The position numbers and the translations under genes are program-made. Under the pieces are notes generated by a model that saw only the letters and a list, made by a program, of their open reading frames with translations, did no database searches and was not told the origin of the DNA. Positions 8,931 to 17,188 of a stretch of DNA of 64,000 nucleotides are shown here, one piece after another. Position 1 is the first letter of the stretch, and every line of letters begins with the position of its first letter. This DNA is from Jeotgalibacillus campisalis. GTDB taxonomy: Bacteria > Bacillota > Bacilli > Bacillales > Jeotgalibacillaceae. Location: positions 124,001 through 188,000 of the forward strand of contig NZ_JXRR01000014.1 of assembly GCF_000829515.1 (NCBI RefSeq). Reading direction: 5' to 3'.

Positions 8931-9922
8931 CAAGTTCTGTCGAAAGAAAACCGCTAACGGTAGCCGGTGCAATAAATGAAGCCCTTTCAGATATGCTTAG
9001 AGAAGACGAAAGAGTCATTTTACTCGGAGAGGATATCGGTCAAAATGGCGGTGTGTTCAGGGTGACTGAGGGACTTATGGAGACGTATGGGGAAGAACGT
9101 GTAATTGATACTCCCTTAAGTGAAGCGGGTTTTGTAGGAGCTGCAATTGGAATGGCAGCCAATGGGTTAAAGCCGGTAGTGGAAATTCAGTTTCTGGGTT
9201 TTATTTACCCTGCATACGAGCAATTAATGACGCATGCAGTAAGATTGCGATCAAGAACCATGGGCCATTTTAGTGTTCCAATTGTCATTCGGGCACCATA
9301 TGGAGCGGGTGTGCGAGCTCCTGAAATTCATTGTGATAGTACAGAATCGATTTTCACCCATATGCCTGGCATGAAAGTTGTTTGTCCGTCCAATCCCTAC
9401 GATGCTAAAGGACTTATGATAGCAGCGATAGAAGATCCTGATCCGGTTTTATTTCTTGAACCTATGCGTAATTACAGGTCCATTTCAGAAGAAGTGCCAG
9501 AAGGACTATACACTGTTGAGATTGGTAAAGGAAAAAGGCTGCTTGAAGGTCAGGATGTAACGATTATTACGTGGGGTGCAATGACAGCAGTTTCTATGAA
9601 AGCTGCTGAAGCATTGTCTAAACAGAACATCTCGTGTGAGGTCATTGATTTGAGAACTCTATCTCCAATTGATGAAGACCTGATCGCTTCATCTGTTCAA
9701 AAAACGGGAAGGACTGTCATTGTTCAGGAGGCGCATCCCCAAAGCAGCGTCGCTAACGATGTGCTATCAATTATTAACGAAACCTCCTTTCTTTATCAAA
9801 AGGCCCCTGTTGCAAAAGTGTCCGGGTTTGATACGCCTGTTCCTTACTTTGGGTATGAGGATTTCTATCTTCCTACACCTGAACGGGTGATGCAGGCGGT
9901 TATGAAAGCAGTCGATTTTTAA
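8927..9922 (+). CDS. 2-oxoacid dehydrogenase E1 component, beta subunit
   Basis: A 331-residue transketolase-like E1 beta with LLGEDIGQNGGVFRVTEGL near the N-terminus, the TPP-contact segment TPLSEAGFVGAAIGMA, EIQFLGFIYPAYEQL, and the C-terminal transketolase domain ITWGAMTAVSMKAAE. The start is GTG 8927, overlapping the alpha-subunit stop by four bases, so the heterotetramer subunits are coupled in translation. The motif set is that of branched-chain 2-oxoacid dehydrogenase/acetoin dehydrogenase beta subunits. Confidence 0.92.
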   Translation: MTSSVERKPLTVAGAINEALSDMLREDERVILLGEDIGQNGGVFRVTEGLMETYGEERVIDTPLSEAGFVGAAIGMAANGLKPVVEIQFLGFIYPAYEQLMTHAVRLRSRTMGHFSVPIVIRAPYGAGVRAPEIHCDSTESIFTHMPGMKVVCPSNPYDAKGLMIAAIEDPDPVLFLEPMRNYRSISEEVPEGLYTVEIGKGKRLLEGQDVTIITWGAMTAVSMKAAEALSKQNISCEVIDLRTLSPIDEDLIASSVQKTGRTVIVQEAHPQSSVANDVLSIINETSFLYQKAPVAKVSGFDTPVPYFGYEDFYLPTPERVMQAVMKAVDF

Positions 9923-9939
9923 TCAAAGGGGGAGATAGC

Positions 9940-11154
9940 TTGGTGGAAATCAAGCTTCATGATATCGGGGAAGGAATGACGCAGGCTGAACTAAATCACT
10001 ATTTTGTAAAACCAGGTGACAAAGTCAATGCAGATGACCCTTTAGTGGAAGTTCAAACAGATAAAATGACAGCAGAAATTCCTTCACCTGCATCTGGGAT
10101 TGTAAAAGAACTGATCATTGAACCGGGATCGACTATACCGGTGGGAACAACCATTATGCTTCTAGATTCACCTCATTCTACTAATCAAAAGCAGCTGAAT
10201 ACTCGTTCGATGGATCAGGCTTCTGTAAATCCAAGTGAAGAAAATAGAGTTGAAACACACAAAAAAAATACGGATCAAAAGCGTATTCTGGCTTCACCCT
10301 ATACAAGGAAAATAGCGCGTGATCACCAGATCCTAATTCAAACAATCAAGGGCTCGGGCCCTGCAGGAAGAATAACGGATGCAGACGTTTATTCAGTCAT
10401 AGAAAATGAGAAAAGTGAAATCAATCAGGCTTCGCAACCGATTGAAGAGAATACACAAAAACTTAAGAATACACTTCCTTACACCGGAATACGAAAACAA
10501 ATCGGAAAAAAAGTAGCTCAAACCCTTTTCACCGTACCCCATTGCACTCATTTTGAAGAAATTGATGTAACCGAAATCCTGCAGCTAAAAGATCAGGTAA
10601 AGAGGGAAGGACAATCTATATCCGCAACGATCTTTTTTATTAAGGCATTAAGTATTTGTTTGAAGGAATTCCCGGTTTTTAATTCCTCACTTGATGAACA
10701 AAACGGGCAGATCCTTCTTCATAACCAGATTCATATGGGACTAGCTGTGAATACATCAGATGGTTTACTTGTTCCTGTTTTAAAAAATGTACCAGAAAAA
10801 TCATTCCGCACGCTGCAAACAGAAATGAAGGACCTTCATCAAAAAGCTGAAAACCGCACACTTTCAATGGCTGAATTAAAAGGAAGTACATTTACAATCA
10901 GCAATGCAGGACCGCTTGGAGGAAGTACAGGAGCAACCCCCATTCTCAATGCTCCGGAATCGGCACTGATGGCGTTTCACAAAATTAAGAAAAGGCCGAT
11001 GGTCAATGAAAATGATGAAATCGTCATTCGTTCCATGATGAATATCTCAATGACATACGATCATCGGATTATCGATGGAGGAAGTGCTATTGCATTTACA
11101 AACCATTTTGCGGAGCTGATCGAGCAGCCTCTATCCATGATGGTGGAGCTGTAA
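9940..11154 (+). CDS. 2-oxoacid dehydrogenase E2, dihydrolipoyl acyltransferase
   Basis: A 404-residue E2 with one N-terminal lipoyl domain (lipoyl Lys in VQTDKMTAEIPSP, about residue 44), a charged linker, a peripheral-subunit-binding domain (ASPYTRKIARDH...GSGPAGRITDADV, about 117-150), and a C-terminal catalytic domain ending in SMTYDHRIIDGGSA with the active His. TTG 9940 lies after AAAGGGGGAG; GTG 9943 in the same frame is an equally possible start. It transfers the acyl group to CoA. The gap from E1 beta is 17 bases, and its stop overlaps the E3 start. Confidence 0.9.
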   Translation: MVEIKLHDIGEGMTQAELNHYFVKPGDKVNADDPLVEVQTDKMTAEIPSPASGIVKELIIEPGSTIPVGTTIMLLDSPHSTNQKQLNTRSMDQASVNPSEENRVETHKKNTDQKRILASPYTRKIARDHQILIQTIKGSGPAGRITDADVYSVIENEKSEINQASQPIEENTQKLKNTLPYTGIRKQIGKKVAQTLFTVPHCTHFEEIDVTEILQLKDQVKREGQSISATIFFIKALSICLKEFPVFNSSLDEQNGQILLHNQIHMGLAVNTSDGLLVPVLKNVPEKSFRTLQTEMKDLHQKAENRTLSMAELKGSTFTISNAGPLGGSTGATPILNAPESALMAFHKIKKRPMVNENDEIVIRSMMNISMTYDHRIIDGGSAIAFTNHFAELIEQPLSMMVEL

Positions 11155-12560
11155 TGGTTGTAGGTGAAATTGCAGAAGAAAGAGATGTAGTGGTTATTGG
11201 GGGAGGTCCCGGAGGATACCAGGCAGCTATAAGGGCAGCACAGTTGGGGAAGAAAGTAACGCTGATTGAAAAAGAAAGCATTGGAGGCATATGCCTGTCG
11301 ACAGGCTGTATCCCTTCTAAATTATTTGCTGAAGCAGGAAAAAAAAGAGATTCACTTCAGTCCCTTTCAAGATTAGGAATCGAGGTCAATGAAGCGAAGT
11401 TTGATTTAACTGTTTTGCAAAAGACGAAGCAGAAAATTATAGAGCAGCTTCAAAAAGGCATCGGTAAACTAATCAAAGAAAATAAGATCGAGCTGATTAA
11501 GGGATCTGCTTATTTTTTATCGAGTGACAGGATCGGTGTTGAACACGGTCACAACTTTACCATTTATCGGTACACATCGGCTATTATTGCAGCTGGCTGT
11601 ACAAAAGTAAGTTCAAGAGAAAATTCGGATCAGCGTTTGCTCGATTATGAATCCATTTTTGCCATTCAGGAAATACCGGAACATCTTGCAGTTATTGGAG
11701 ATGATTATCTTGCATTAGAAACGGCCTCTACCTTTCAGCAGCTTGGATCAAAAGTCAGTCTAATATGGCTAAAGGGTGACTTTCCCTTTGACGTTTCAAT
11801 TAATAAAGAGGTAAAACGAATTTTTAAAAAAAGAAAAATAAGTATTTATTTTGATCAAAAAGTAAAAGAGGTTCATGCGAACAAGAAAATTGAAATTGTG
11901 ATGGAAGACGAAAGCGGAGAAACATCCACCTTAACAGCCTCACACATGGTAAAGGCAGCACTTCGCAAACCGAATAGTTCTGCTCTTGGTGTAGACCGAT
12001 TAGGAATGAAAACAGAATATAACGGTCATATCGTCGTTGACCATGCCTGTCAAACGTCCATTAATGGAATTTATGCAGTGGGAGATATAACAGAAGGACC
12101 TCCGCTCGCTGTAAAAGCGGTGAAGCAAGGTAAAGTTGCGGCTGAGGGGATTGCAGGTGTGAGTAGTGAATATGATGACACGTTTATGCCGGTTATCGTA
12201 CATACCAATCCCCCAATATCAAGTGTGGGTTTAACGCAGGCGGAGGCAGAAAAAACGTATGAAAATATCAAAACTGCAACGTTTCCAATGTCAGCTCTCG
12301 GGATTTCTGCTGTCACAGGACGTAAAGAGGGTTTCGTAACCGTACTTAAAGAAGAAGGATCAGATCTGCTGCTAGGGATCCATATGATCGGAGAAGGAGC
12401 AGTGGAACTCTCAACTTCAAGTGTTCTTGCACTTGAAATGGCAGGCCGGACGGAAGATTTAACGTTTGGATTCTATTCTCATCCCAGCGTCAATGAAGGG
12501 TTATTGGAAGCAATTGAGGCATTGGCTGACAAAGCAATCCATCTTGCACCACGAAAATGA
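11154..12560 (+). CDS. Dihydrolipoyl dehydrogenase (E3)
   Basis: A 468-residue pyridine nucleotide-disulfide oxidoreductase: FAD motif VVIGGGPGGYQAAIRAA, redox disulfide GGICLSTGCIPSK (spacing Cys-x4-Cys), central NAD domain, the second FAD motif GIYAVGDITEGP, and the C-terminal active His in FYSHPSVNEGLLEAI. It reoxidises lipoyl-E2 with NAD. The NAD-domain glycine motif is unusual: VIGDDYLALE instead of the usual GxGxxG/A, which lowers certainty about cofactor binding or activity. It is the last gene of the five-gene unit, and no terminator is visible in the 69 bases before hppD. Confidence 0.85.
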   Translation: MVVGEIAEERDVVVIGGGPGGYQAAIRAAQLGKKVTLIEKESIGGICLSTGCIPSKLFAEAGKKRDSLQSLSRLGIEVNEAKFDLTVLQKTKQKIIEQLQKGIGKLIKENKIELIKGSAYFLSSDRIGVEHGHNFTIYRYTSAIIAAGCTKVSSRENSDQRLLDYESIFAIQEIPEHLAVIGDDYLALETASTFQQLGSKVSLIWLKGDFPFDVSINKEVKRIFKKRKISIYFDQKVKEVHANKKIEIVMEDESGETSTLTASHMVKAALRKPNSSALGVDRLGMKTEYNGHIVVDHACQTSINGIYAVGDITEGPPLAVKAVKQGKVAAEGIAGVSSEYDDTFMPVIVHTNPPISSVGLTQAEAEKTYENIKTATFPMSALGISAVTGRKEGFVTVLKEEGSDLLLGIHMIGEGAVELSTSSVLALEMAGRTEDLTFGFYSHPSVNEGLLEAIEALADKAIHLAPRK

Positions 12561-12629
12561 AAGTGAACGAATAGCTGTTGCAGAAAATTAATCTATTATT
12601 TTTAAACTAAACATATGGAGGGAATTTTA

Positions 12630-13745
12630 ATGAAAAAAGAATCAATCTCAATGGATCAGCAGGTTAATGATTTTTTCCCGGTTAAAGAGGTCGACTATCT
12701 GGAGATCTATACTGGAAATGCCAAGCAGTCTGCGCACTTTTTTTGTACGGCATTCGGATTTAAAATGGTGGCCTATTCCGGTTTAGAAACTGGCAACCGT
12801 GAAACAGTATCCTACGTTTTGCAGCAAAACAAGGTGCGTCTTGTGATAACCGGCTCCTTAACCGACTCTTCTGATGTTGCGGCCTTTGTAAAAAAACACG
12901 GAGACGGCGTACGGGATATTGCGTTAACAATGGATAATGTTGAAAGCGCATACAAAGAAGCTGTATCAAGAGGAGCCATTGAAATTAAAAAGCCTTTTGA
13001 AGTTGAAGACCAGTATGGGATCGTAAAAAAAGCAATTATCGGGACATACGGCGATACGATTCATACGATGGTTGAACGGACCGGCTATAAAGGAATTTTC
13101 TTACCTGGATTTGAACCTTATGAATCTTCAGTTCCAGTTAAAGACGCAGGGATTGTAGCAGTAGACCATGTTGTCGGAAACGTAGAACGTATGCAGGAAT
13201 GGACTTCATATTATGAAAAAGTAATGGGATTTAAAGAAATGCGTCACTTCACAGATGCAGACATAAGCACAGAGTACTCATCACTCATGTCAAAGGTGAT
13301 GCACAACGGCGGACGAATTAAATTTCCTATAAATGAACCGGCAGAGGGAAAACGAAAATCGCAAATTCAGGAATACCTTGAATTTTTCAATGGACCAGGG
13401 GTGCAGCATCTGGCTATTTTAACTGAAGATATTGTCACCACTGTTGCCATACTGAAACAAAATGGAGTGGAATTTCTCAATACACCTTCATCGTATTATG
13501 AAACATTAAGTGAACGAGTCAAAGACATCGATGAAGAAATTGAAAAATTAAAGGAGTTAAATATATTAGTGGATGGTGATGATGAAGGCTATCTTCTTCA
13601 GATTTTTACTAAGCCAATTGTCGACCGGCCGACTGTCTTCATCGAAGTTATTCAGCGAAAAGGGGCAAGAGGATTCGGTGAAGGAAACTTTAAAGCTTTA
13701 TTTGAATCCATTGAACGTGAACAAGAAAGAAGAGGAAATTTGTAA
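12630..13745 (+). CDS. hppD: 4-hydroxyphenylpyruvate dioxygenase
   Basis: A 371-residue vicinal-oxygen-chelate dioxygenase. The iron ligands are recognisable as His in VDHVVGNV, His in GVQHLAILTEDI and Glu in FIEVIQRKG. It converts 4-hydroxyphenylpyruvate to homogentisate. ATG 12630 follows GGAGGG; an in-frame ATG at 12615 is part of that ribosome site. With no terminator before it, it may be cotranscribed with phenylalanine dehydrogenase, which would make the keto acid from Tyr. A structured repeat follows and probably ends the transcript. Confidence 0.95.
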   Translation: MKKESISMDQQVNDFFPVKEVDYLEIYTGNAKQSAHFFCTAFGFKMVAYSGLETGNRETVSYVLQQNKVRLVITGSLTDSSDVAAFVKKHGDGVRDIALTMDNVESAYKEAVSRGAIEIKKPFEVEDQYGIVKKAIIGTYGDTIHTMVERTGYKGIFLPGFEPYESSVPVKDAGIVAVDHVVGNVERMQEWTSYYEKVMGFKEMRHFTDADISTEYSSLMSKVMHNGGRIKFPINEPAEGKRKSQIQEYLEFFNGPGVQHLAILTEDIVTTVAILKQNGVEFLNTPSSYYETLSERVKDIDEEIEKLKELNILVDGDDEGYLLQIFTKPIVDRPTVFIEVIQRKGARGFGEGNFKALFESIEREQERRGNL

Positions 13746-13760
13746 GTAAATAAGCATTCA

Positions 13761-13990
13761 GAATGAAACATAACTGAAAAGAATCTTAAAAAAAAGCAGT
13801 ATCTATCACTAGTATGAGTTTAGCGGAGCGGAAGGCGGCGACTCCAGCAGAATATAACGAAGCTTTAGACACCGCAAAGCAAGGCCTGATGAGGGCTCAG
13901 AGCGCCGTTCCCAGCGAGTAGCGTCTACCTGAAACGAAGTGAACCGGTCAAAGAGCTTGAGACATATATGTCCCAGGCTCAGTCTTTTTA
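13761..13990 (+). repeat. Structured intergenic repeat, copy A
   Basis: One of three related copies in the window (others at 37291-37519 and 58796-58926). Shared parts are an ACATAACTGA 5' end, a GTATGAG tag, GAGCGGAAGG, a GC-rich variable middle with strong self-complementarity, and the well-conserved end GAAGTGAACCGGTCAAAGAG, closed by a GAGC...GAC/GTC...GCTC hairpin with a T-rich tail. The last hairpin looks like a terminator for hppD. Similar gcgg-rich elements are widespread in Bacillaceae intergenic regions; no protein is encoded. Confidence 0.8.
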
Positions 13991-14020
13991 TTTCCCTTTA
14001 AAAGAAAGGAGGAAAACCGG

Positions 14021-14647
14021 ATGGATTTTCTGCCGGATGAAATGCAGTGGAAGGATGCATACAAATTAATGATTGGCTCCATCCTGCCACGCCCGATCGC
14101 GTTTGTTTCTACCATCGACTCTAAAGGAATTGCAAACCTTGCACCATTTAGTTTTTTTACGGCAATTTCCGCCGACCCCATGATGGTCTGTTTTTCTCCT
14201 ATGCGAAGCGGGGAGGACGGAACAAAAAAGGACACACTCATCAACATTGAAGAAACAGGAGAGTTTGTCATAAATATCGTCAGCGAAGGTTTTGCAAAAA
14301 AAATGAATCAATGCGCAATAAATTACTTACCGGATGAAGATGAATTTGAAAAAGCAGGTCTGACAAAAGTGTCAAGTAAATCTGTTCATCCTCCACGAGT
14401 AAAAGAAAGTCTTATTCATATGGAATGCACCGTCAACCAAATTCTTCACTTCGGGGACCATCCGGGGGCAGGGAGTCTTGTGATTGGGGAAGTAAAAACG
14501 ATTCATATAGATGATTCACTGCTGAACGAGGGAAGGATAAATGCTCAGCTTCTCGAGCCAATTGGCAGATTAGCAGGTCAGCTTTATACAAAACCAATGA
14601 CTGATACGTTTGAATTAATTCGCGAAAAGATCGAAAGAGGTGATTAA
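14021..14647 (+). CDS. Flavin reductase-like split-barrel protein of the homogentisate cluster
   Basis: A 208-residue member of the flavin-reductase-like (DIM6/NTAB-type) family. The FMN-binding parts are visible: RPIAFVSTIDSKGIANLAPFS, the phosphate loop region RSGEDGTKKDTLINI, and HFGDHPGAGSLVIGEV. Ribosome site AAAGGAGG precedes ATG 14021. Its stop is immediately followed by the GTG of the fumarylacetoacetase gene, so the two are tightly coupled. The family contains flavin reductases and FMN-binding enzymes of unknown function; a role in homogentisate breakdown is inferred only from its place. Confidence 0.82.
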   Translation: MDFLPDEMQWKDAYKLMIGSILPRPIAFVSTIDSKGIANLAPFSFFTAISADPMMVCFSPMRSGEDGTKKDTLINIEETGEFVINIVSEGFAKKMNQCAINYLPDEDEFEKAGLTKVSSKSVHPPRVKESLIHMECTVNQILHFGDHPGAGSLVIGEVKTIHIDDSLLNEGRINAQLLEPIGRLAGQLYTKPMTDTFELIREKIERGD

Positions 14648-15568
14648 GTGAAATTTATAAGTTTTCGCCTCCCGAATGGCCTTGTAAAAGCAGGTTGGCT
14701 TCATAAAGAAAACTACGCAGTAGATATGAATGAACGATCTCAAGGAACTCTTCCGTCGACGATGTTGGAGTTTCTTCAAAATCAGGAACAGTATATGGAA
14801 GCGGTGAAAAGGTGGAGAGATGTTTCGATTGAAGACGCGGGCGTTTATCCATTAGAAAAGGTGATACTCCTGGCACCGCTGCCGAATCCTTTGAGTGTAA
14901 GAGATTTTTATTCTTTTGAACAGCATGTGAAAAACTCCCGTGCCAGAAGAGGACTTGACATGATTCCTGAGTGGTATGAGTTTCCTGTATTTTATTTCTC
15001 GAATCATTTAGCGATCAAAGGCCCGAATGAAGTAATTGTCTTTCCCGCTGAGAGCATGGAGAGAGACTATGAGCTTGAAATTGCGTGTGTGATGGGGAAA
15101 ATGGGATCAAATATCTTAGCAGATCAAGCAGAAGAATATATTTTCGGTTTCTGTATCCTTAATGACTGGAGTGCCAGAGATCTTCAGCGAAAAGAAATGA
15201 AAGTTGGGCTAGGTCCTGCAAAAGGTAAAGACTTTGCTGCGTCAATAGGTCCTTATATCGTCACGAAAGATGAGCTCCAGTCTGCAGAAATAGGTCAACT
15301 CAAATTGAAGATGGAGGCTTTTGTAAATGGGAAAAGACTATCATACGGTAATACAGGTGATTTGTATTATTCCTTTGGAAAAATGATTGAACGGGCATCT
15401 GCAGGTGTAACGCTATATCCAGGAGAAATTATTGGATCAGGAACGGTTGGTACGGGCTGTCTGCTCGAGCTCGGGGAAGAGGTACATCCCTGGCTTGCTT
15501 GCGGCGATGAAGTATCTTTTTCCATTGAAAAACTTGGAACATTGACTAATAAAATTGGAACAGGATAA
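14648..15568 (+). CDS. Fumarylacetoacetate hydrolase family protein
   Basis: A 306-residue FAH-fold hydrolase. Conserved metal-site elements are in FYSFEQHVKNSR, ERDYELEIACVMGK (acidic ligands), LNDWSARDLQRKEM and GPAKGKDFAASIGPYIV, followed by GNTGDLYYSFGKMIE and the C-terminal GSGTVGTGCLLE. It is expected to split fumarylacetoacetate into fumarate and acetoacetate, the last step of the Tyr pathway. GTG 14648 directly follows the previous stop; the homogentisate dioxygenase starts 10 bases after its end. Confidence 0.9.
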   Translation: MKFISFRLPNGLVKAGWLHKENYAVDMNERSQGTLPSTMLEFLQNQEQYMEAVKRWRDVSIEDAGVYPLEKVILLAPLPNPLSVRDFYSFEQHVKNSRARRGLDMIPEWYEFPVFYFSNHLAIKGPNEVIVFPAESMERDYELEIACVMGKMGSNILADQAEEYIFGFCILNDWSARDLQRKEMKVGLGPAKGKDFAASIGPYIVTKDELQSAEIGQLKLKMEAFVNGKRLSYGNTGDLYYSFGKMIERASAGVTLYPGEIIGSGTVGTGCLLELGEEVHPWLACGDEVSFSIEKLGTLTNKIGTG

Positions 15569-15578
15569 GGGGGATCAT

Positions 15579-16730
15579 ATGTTTTATCGCCAATTAGGAA
15601 AAATCCCGCATAAACGTCATACACAATTCAAAAAAGAAGATGGTTCGCTTTTTCGAGAGCAGGTGATGGGAACGAAAGGATTCTCCGGCACACAGTCTAT
15701 TCTTTATCATCATTTTATGCCTACGGAAGTCGTGAAATCTGAATTGATGAGATCTTATCTCCCTGAATTTGAAGAAACGGAGGAGTTAAAACATCGTCAT
15801 TTTTTGACTTCTAAGCTTAAACAAAAAGGAGATGCACTTACAAGAGACTATCTATTGGGGAATGATGATCTGCTGATTGGCATCATACAGACAGCTCAAG
15901 CGATGGAGTCTTATTACAGAAACGGTGATGGAGATGAAATGCTGTTTGTCCATTATGGTTCAGGAAAAGTTGAGACAATATTTGGAACAATCTCCTATCG
16001 AAAAGGGGATTATATTATGATCCCTATTGGAACGATTTATCGGATCCTGCCAACTGAGAAGGAAGAGTCGAAATTCTTGCTGATTGAATCATTCAGCCAG
16101 CTTACAACGCCTAAAAGATATCGAAATGAATACGGTCAATTACTCGAGCATAGTCCGTTTTGTGAAAGAGACATACGGGGGCCTGAAGAGCTGCTGACAT
16201 TTGAAAAAAAAGGGCACTATGAAGTCATGACGAAGTCAAGAGGGTATTTGCATAAGCATCTATTAAACCATCATCCACTGGATGTAGTCGGGTGGGATGG
16301 CTATTTGTATCCATGGGTGTTTAATGTAAAAGATTTCGAACCTATTACTGGAAGGGTTCATCAGCCGCCCCCAGTTCATCAGACATTTGAAGGACATAAC
16401 TTCGTGGTATGCTCTTTTGTGCCCAGACTTTATGACTACCATCCGGAGGCCATACCTGCTCCTTATTATCATAGCAATGTAAATAGCGATGAATTGCTCT
16501 ATTATGTTGAAGGAAATTTTATGAGCAGAAAAGGGATTGAAGAAGGCTCAGTTACTCTTCATCCCAGCGGTATTCCTCATGGGCCTCATCCAGGCAAAAC
16601 GGAAGCAAGCATTGGAAAAAAAGAAACGATGGAGTTAGCTGTAATGATTGATACATTCAAGCCATTAAAGGTCGTGAAACAAGCGAAAAAATTAGAAGAT
16701 ACAAACTATATGTACACTTGGATAGAGTAA
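15579..16730 (+). CDS. hmgA: Homogentisate 1,2-dioxygenase
   Basis: A 383-residue cupin-fold iron dioxygenase, shorter than the roughly 430-residue proteobacterial and eukaryotic enzymes but with the diagnostic core: HHPLDVVGWDGYLYPWVF, the region HQTFEGHNFVVCSF, YHSNVNSDELLYYVEGNF and SGIPHGPHPG, which carry the His/Glu iron ligands. ATG 15579 follows AAGGGGG; an upstream ATG in frame overlaps the FAH gene. It opens the homogentisate ring to maleylacetoacetate. A good terminator follows. Confidence 0.92.
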   Translation: MFYRQLGKIPHKRHTQFKKEDGSLFREQVMGTKGFSGTQSILYHHFMPTEVVKSELMRSYLPEFEETEELKHRHFLTSKLKQKGDALTRDYLLGNDDLLIGIIQTAQAMESYYRNGDGDEMLFVHYGSGKVETIFGTISYRKGDYIMIPIGTIYRILPTEKEESKFLLIESFSQLTTPKRYRNEYGQLLEHSPFCERDIRGPEELLTFEKKGHYEVMTKSRGYLHKHLLNHHPLDVVGWDGYLYPWVFNVKDFEPITGRVHQPPPVHQTFEGHNFVVCSFVPRLYDYHPEAIPAPYYHSNVNSDELLYYVEGNFMSRKGIEEGSVTLHPSGIPHGPHPGKTEASIGKKETMELAVMIDTFKPLKVVKQAKKLEDTNYMYTWIE

Positions 16731-16737
16731 ACGAGAT

Positions 16738-16762
16738 GGAGCTGAAAAGCTCTATTTTTTTT
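16738..16762 (+). terminator. Intrinsic terminator after hmgA
   Basis: GAGCT-GAAA-AGCTC hairpin followed by a run of eight T after TA. Confidence 0.8.
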
Positions 16763-16833
16763 GTGAAAAGGATAGGTCTATAGACTTTTATTTAAGGCGA
16801 ATAGAAAAGAACACAAAAAATGTTGAGAAAATG

Positions 16834-16842
16834 TGCTATAAT
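16834..16842 (+). promoter_or_regulatory. Extended -10 promoter for the 56-residue gene
   Basis: TGCTATAAT is a perfect -10 hexamer with the upstream TG of extended -10 promoters. No convincing -35 is present at the right spacing, which fits this class. Confidence 0.55.
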
Positions 16843-16850
16843 TAATTAAA

Positions 16851-16963
16851 AGAGGGTAAGAGATTTCAATGAATCTCATCCTGCCTAATTAGACAGAACG
16901 GCTCATCACGATTATTAATGGTCAGCCTAATCGTTCAATTGCCCGGCAAATCTTATTAAAAAT
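16851..16963 (+). other. Long structured 5' leader of unknown class
   Basis: About 110 bases separate the start site from the ribosome site. Two inverted repeats are visible: GAGATT/AATCTC near the 5' end and CGATTA/TAATCG around 16910-16935, the latter bordered by GAA/TTC. I do not recognise a known riboswitch or ribosomal leader, and there is no terminator-like T-run. Confidence 0.3.
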
Positions 16964-16976
16964 TGGAGGATGAACG

Positions 16977-17147
16977 ATGAAAACTTACAAAAACAAATTC
17001 ATGGACGGAGAACAAGTCCTGCTGAATGAAAAAGTGGTTACAATAAAGCAGTGGTCTTACGTGGCGAACATGAAAAGGTATTCTTATATAATCCAGGAAG
17101 ATTCAGCTACTTTTTACTTTGAAGAAGAGCTTCGAAAAATACAATAA
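16977..17147 (+). CDS. Small protein of 56 residues, unknown function
   Basis: The frame starts at ATG after TTGGAGG and ends at TAA 17145, with a clean terminator just downstream and an extended -10 promoter upstream, so it is a self-contained expressed unit. The product begins MKTYKNKFMDGEQVLL and is rich in Lys, Glu and Tyr (several in the stretch NMKRYSYIIQ). No signal peptide, membrane segment or metal motif is present. It looks like a small soluble beta-rich protein. I do not recognise a family. Confidence 0.65.
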   Translation: MKTYKNKFMDGEQVLLNEKVVTIKQWSYVANMKRYSYIIQEDSATFYFEEELRKIQ

Positions 17148-17150
17148 TTC

Positions 17151-17186
17151 AAAAACTGCAGCCCTTTGTGGACTGCAGTTTTTTTG
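17151..17186. terminator. Bidirectional terminator between the 56-residue gene and the YeeE-type gene
   Basis: AAAAACTGCAG ... CTGCAGTTTTTTT gives a strong hairpin with A and T runs on both sides, serving the converging genes. Confidence 0.85.
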
Positions 17187-17188
17187 TC

